Shown here piece by piece: positions 61,745-64,000 of a stretch of DNA of 64,000 bases. The stretch covers positions 1 through 64,000 of the forward strand of contig NZ_JAGEMO020000013.1 of NCBI RefSeq assembly GCF_017921975.2. Direction: 5' to 3'. Position 1 is the stretch's first letter; each line of letters starts with the position of its first letter. The notes under the pieces are model-generated. The model ran no database searches. It saw only the letters and a list, made by a program, of their open reading frames with translations, and was not told the origin of the DNA. The stretch comes from Hymenobacter terricola (GTDB lineage: Bacteria > Bacteroidota > Bacteroidia > Cytophagales > Hymenobacteraceae). Position numbers and translations under genes: made by a program.

Positions 61745-62461
61745 CTATTTCAATTTGCCCATGCCGCCGTCAACGGCCAGCACCTGACCGGTTACGAACG
61801 AGCTGTGGTCGGAGAGTAGGAACGAGGCCGTATAGGCCAAATCCTCGGGCTGGCCGATGCGCTGCAAGGGGTGGCGCCTGGCGCCAGCCTCGGCCTTTTC
61901 GGGCGAGTTGAGCAGGGCAGCGGCCAGGGGCGTGTTGGTGAGCGAGGGGGCGATGCAGTTCACGCGCACGCCGCTGGCGGCGTACTCGGCGGCCAGGGCG
62001 CGCGTGAGGCCTTCCACGGCGGCCTTCGCGGTGGCAATGCTGGTGTGGAAACTCATGCCCGTATCGGCCGCCACGGTGCTGAATAAGACCACGGACGCCC
62101 CCCCTTCGGCCTTTTTCAGGCGCTTGATGGTGGCTTGCAGCACCCGCACCGCGCCCAGCACGTTGAGGTCGAAGTCGGCTTGGAAATCCTCCGTTGGGAT
62201 GCGCTCGAACGGGCGCAGCTTGATGCTGCCGGGGAAGTAGGCCACGCCGTGCAGCACCTCGGGCAGGGCGTCGAACGCGGTGCCCACGGGCTGGGTGGCA
62301 TCGTAGGCAAAGTGGGTGGTGCCCAGGGCTTCCAACTCGGGCGAAAGGTGCCGCGAAGCCGTGAACAGGTTCACGTGCAGCTTGCTCAGCAGCTGCGCCG
62401 TGGCCAGGCCGATGCCCGACGAAGCGCCGATGAGTAGAATGTTTTTGTCAGTAAAATCCAT
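61745..62461 (-). CDS. Short-chain dehydrogenase/reductase
   Basis: 238 residues, classical SDR: cofactor motif LLIGASSGIGLAT, adenine-ring region HFAYDATQ, NVLGA(V) strand DLNVLGAVRVLQ, catalytic Ser in VVLFSTVAAD, and a YxxxK-like position. The expected Tyr-x-x-x-Lys reads HTSIATAKAAVEGL, with His/Ser in place of the usual Tyr, while Lys is present. It ends SSFVTGQVLAVDGGMG. NADPH-dependent reduction of a small carbonyl is likely; the missing Tyr makes the activity uncertain. It is paired with phr. Confidence 0.88.
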   Translation of the reverse strand: MDFTDKNILLIGASSGIGLATAQLLSKLHVNLFTASRHLSPELEALGTTHFAYDATQPVGTAFDALPEVLHGVAYFPGSIKLRPFERIPTEDFQADFDLNVLGAVRVLQATIKRLKKAEGGASVVLFSTVAADTGMSFHTSIATAKAAVEGLTRALAAEYAASGVRVNCIAPSLTNTPLAAALLNSPEKAEAGARRHPLQRIGQPEDLAYTASFLLSDHSSFVTGQVLAVDGGMGKLK

Positions 62462-62629
62462 GCAGGAAAAGCAAAACGGTGGCAGTGCCTTGCTAACCCG
62501 AGGACTCCTGGAAGGTTTGGGGCCGGAACCGGCCCGAAAGGCCGGCAGAATGCGGGAAGCGGAACCGTAGGCGCAGGAATCAACCCAAACAAAAGCCGGC
62601 CGAGAAGTGGTTTGTAGCAGCCTTTCGCG

Positions 62630-62637
62630 TAGTTTCG
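62630..62637 (+). promoter_or_regulatory. -7-like box TAGTTTCG upstream of pyruvate carboxylase
   Basis: One mismatch from TAnnTTTG, again with C at position seven, 31 bases before the ATG at 62668. Confidence 0.35.
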
Positions 62638-62667
62638 CCGTAAGCGCGCCTATTACTCAATGCTTCT

Positions 62668-64000
62668 ATGAACATAACGAAACTCCTGGTCGCCAACCGT
62701 GGCGAAATCGCGATTCGCGTGATGCGCGCCGCCAACGAGCTCAATATCCCCACGGTGGCCGTGTACACCTTCGAGGACCGGTACTCGCAGCACCGCTACA
62801 AGGCCGACGAAGCCTATCAAATCGGCCGCGACGACGAGCCGCTGAAGCCCTATCTGGACATCGAAGGCGTCATCCGCATCGCCAAGGAAAACGGGGCCAA
62901 TGCCATTCACCCCGGCTACGGCTTCCTCTCCGAAAATGCCACCCTCTCGCGCCGCTGCGCCGAGGAAGGCATCATTTTCGTTGGTCCGCGCCCCGAGGTA
63001 ATGGAAGCCCTCGGCGACAAGGTGCGCGCCAAAGAAGTGGCCATGCAGTGCCAGGTGCCCCAAATTGAAAGCAGCGAGGCCGAACTGGTCGACTTCGAAA
63101 CTGCCAAAACCGAGGCCAACCGCATCGGCTACCCCGTGATGCTGAAGGCGGCCAGCGGCGGCGGCGGGCGCGGCATGCGCATCATCCGCAACGACGAGGA
63201 GCTGGAAAAAGGCTTCTTCGAGGCCCGCAACGAAGCCCTGAATGCCTTCGGCGACGATACGGTGTTCCTGGAGAAATTCGTGGAGCGCCCCAAGCACATC
63301 GAAGTGCAGCTGGTGGGCGACCACCACGGCAACCTCGTGCACCTGTATGAGCGCGACTGCTCGGTGCAGCGCCGTTTCCAGAAAGTGGTGGAAGTGGCCC
63401 CGGCCATGAACCTGGCCGACCACCAGCGCCACCTCTTATATGAGTACGCCCTGCGCATTGGCCGGGCGGTGGGCTACGACAACGTGGGCACTGTGGAATT
63501 TCTGGTGAACCCCGAGTTCGACCGGATTTACTTCATCGAAGTGAACCCGCGCATTCAGGTCGAGCACACCGTGACCGAGATGATTACGGGCGTCGATTTG
63601 ATTAAAACCCAGATTTACATCGCCGCCGGCTACAACCTCGCCGACCCCGAAATCGGCCTCGGGCCCGATGTGGTGCCGCTGCGCGCCGGCTTCGCGGTGC
63701 AGTGCCGCGTGACCACCGAAAACCCCGAAAACGACTTCAAGCCCGACTACGGCACCATCGTGGCCTACCGCACGGCCGGCGGCTTCGGCATCCGGCTCGA
63801 CGAGGGCTCCGTGTACCAGGGCGTGGTGGTGTCACCGTTTTTCGACTCGATGCTGGTCAAAATCTCGGCCCACGCGCCCACGCTGCACGGCGCGGCCCAG
63901 AAAATGCTGCGGGCGCTGGACGAATTCCGGGTGCGCGGCGTGAAAACCAACATTCCGTTTCTGAAAAATATCGTCGGCAACGAGGAATTCCAGGCTGGCA
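62668..64000 (+). CDS. pyc: Pyruvate carboxylase, N-terminal part (runs off the right edge)
   Basis: At least 444 residues from ATG 62668, open to the window end. The biotin carboxylase domain is complete in outline: MNITKLLVANRGEIAIRVMRAANE, ATP-grasp glycine loop MLKAASGGGGRGMRII, KHIEVQLVGDHHGN, RDCSVQRRFQKVVEVAPA, and metal-binding FIEVNPRIQVEHTVTEM. The following stretch GFGIRLDEGSVYQG and PFFDSMLVKISAHAP, then RVRGVKTNIPFLKNI, is typical of pyruvate carboxylase rather than acetyl-CoA carboxylase. It would convert pyruvate and bicarbonate to oxaloacetate. The carboxyltransferase and biotin domains lie outside the window. Confidence 0.93.
   Translation, partial: MNITKLLVANRGEIAIRVMRAANELNIPTVAVYTFEDRYSQHRYKADEAYQIGRDDEPLKPYLDIEGVIRIAKENGANAIHPGYGFLSENATLSRRCAEEGIIFVGPRPEVMEALGDKVRAKEVAMQCQVPQIESSEAELVDFETAKTEANRIGYPVMLKAASGGGGRGMRIIRNDEELEKGFFEARNEALNAFGDDTVFLEKFVERPKHIEVQLVGDHHGNLVHLYERDCSVQRRFQKVVEVAPAMNLADHQRHLLYEYALRIGRAVGYDNVGTVEFLVNPEFDRIYFIEVNPRIQVEHTVTEMITGVDLIKTQIYIAAGYNLADPEIGLGPDVVPLRAGFAVQCRVTTENPENDFKPDYGTIVAYRTAGGFGIRLDEGSVYQGVVVSPFFDSMLVKISAHAPTLHGAAQKMLRALDEFRVRGVKTNIPFLKNIVGNEEFQAG

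Overview
The window looks like chromosomal DNA of a GC-rich Bacteroidota of the order Cytophagales, most likely Hymenobacter or a close relative. The support is a SusC/SusD pair with a SusE-like lipoprotein, three secreted proteins that end in what look like type IX secretion (T9SS) sorting domains, promoters of the Bacteroidota type (-7 box TAnnTTTG, often TAnnTTCG here), no clear Shine-Dalgarno sequences, and protein families typical of the phylum (DUF1573, DUF2027-Smr, DUF2279, Bacteroidota-type AMP nucleosidase, fused E1 alpha/beta). The genus is inferred; no 16S gene is present.

Layout. 0-8.4 kb: metabolic and envelope genes, mostly on the minus strand (amidohydrolase lipoprotein, AMP nucleosidase, orphan HsdR N-terminal domain, LtaS-like sulfatase, alanine dehydrogenase, VOC protein, DUF1573 protein). 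8.6-17.3 kb: a fused 2-oxo acid dehydrogenase E1, a LuxE-like protein, an AT-rich orphan gene, a sigma-54-type response regulator without a DNA-binding domain, a sorbosone-dehydrogenase-like protein paired with a cytochrome c, and the RNase P RNA gene rnpB (minus strand). 17.5-27.3 kb: M1 peptidase, TPR histidine kinase and NarL-type regulator, phosphoesterase, Smr protein, DUF2279 protein. 27.4-39 kb: an alpha-glucan locus with a secreted GH13 amylase, a BadF-type kinase, a T9SS cargo protein and a susC-susD-susE operon; LacI-type palindromes built on CAAACG lie in its three intergenic control regions.

41.2-50.6 kb: a complete tryptophan operon, trpE-G-D-C-F-B-A, followed by DAHP synthase and phenylalanine hydroxylase. 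A 24-codon leader peptide with three consecutive Trp codons, a protector hairpin and a rho-independent terminator precede trpE, which together look like a classical ribosome-mediated attenuator. 50.6-64 kb: AraC-type membrane regulator, Mpo1-like protein, a 1,024-residue T9SS surface protein, dienelactone hydrolase, an ABC1 kinase/TetR pair, a photolyase/SDR pair, and the start of pyruvate carboxylase running off the right edge.

The most unusual feature is in the spacers. Several gaps between co-directional genes are filled almost exactly by imperfect palindromes whose arms (about 25-32 nt) are built from short repeated words. Two of them, trpE/trpG and tetR/ABC1, share the same arms at unlinked loci and even supply stop or start codons of the flanking genes. 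Two further dispersed palindrome families (a REP-like one and a MITE-like one) and some very long perfect hairpin terminators add to this picture.
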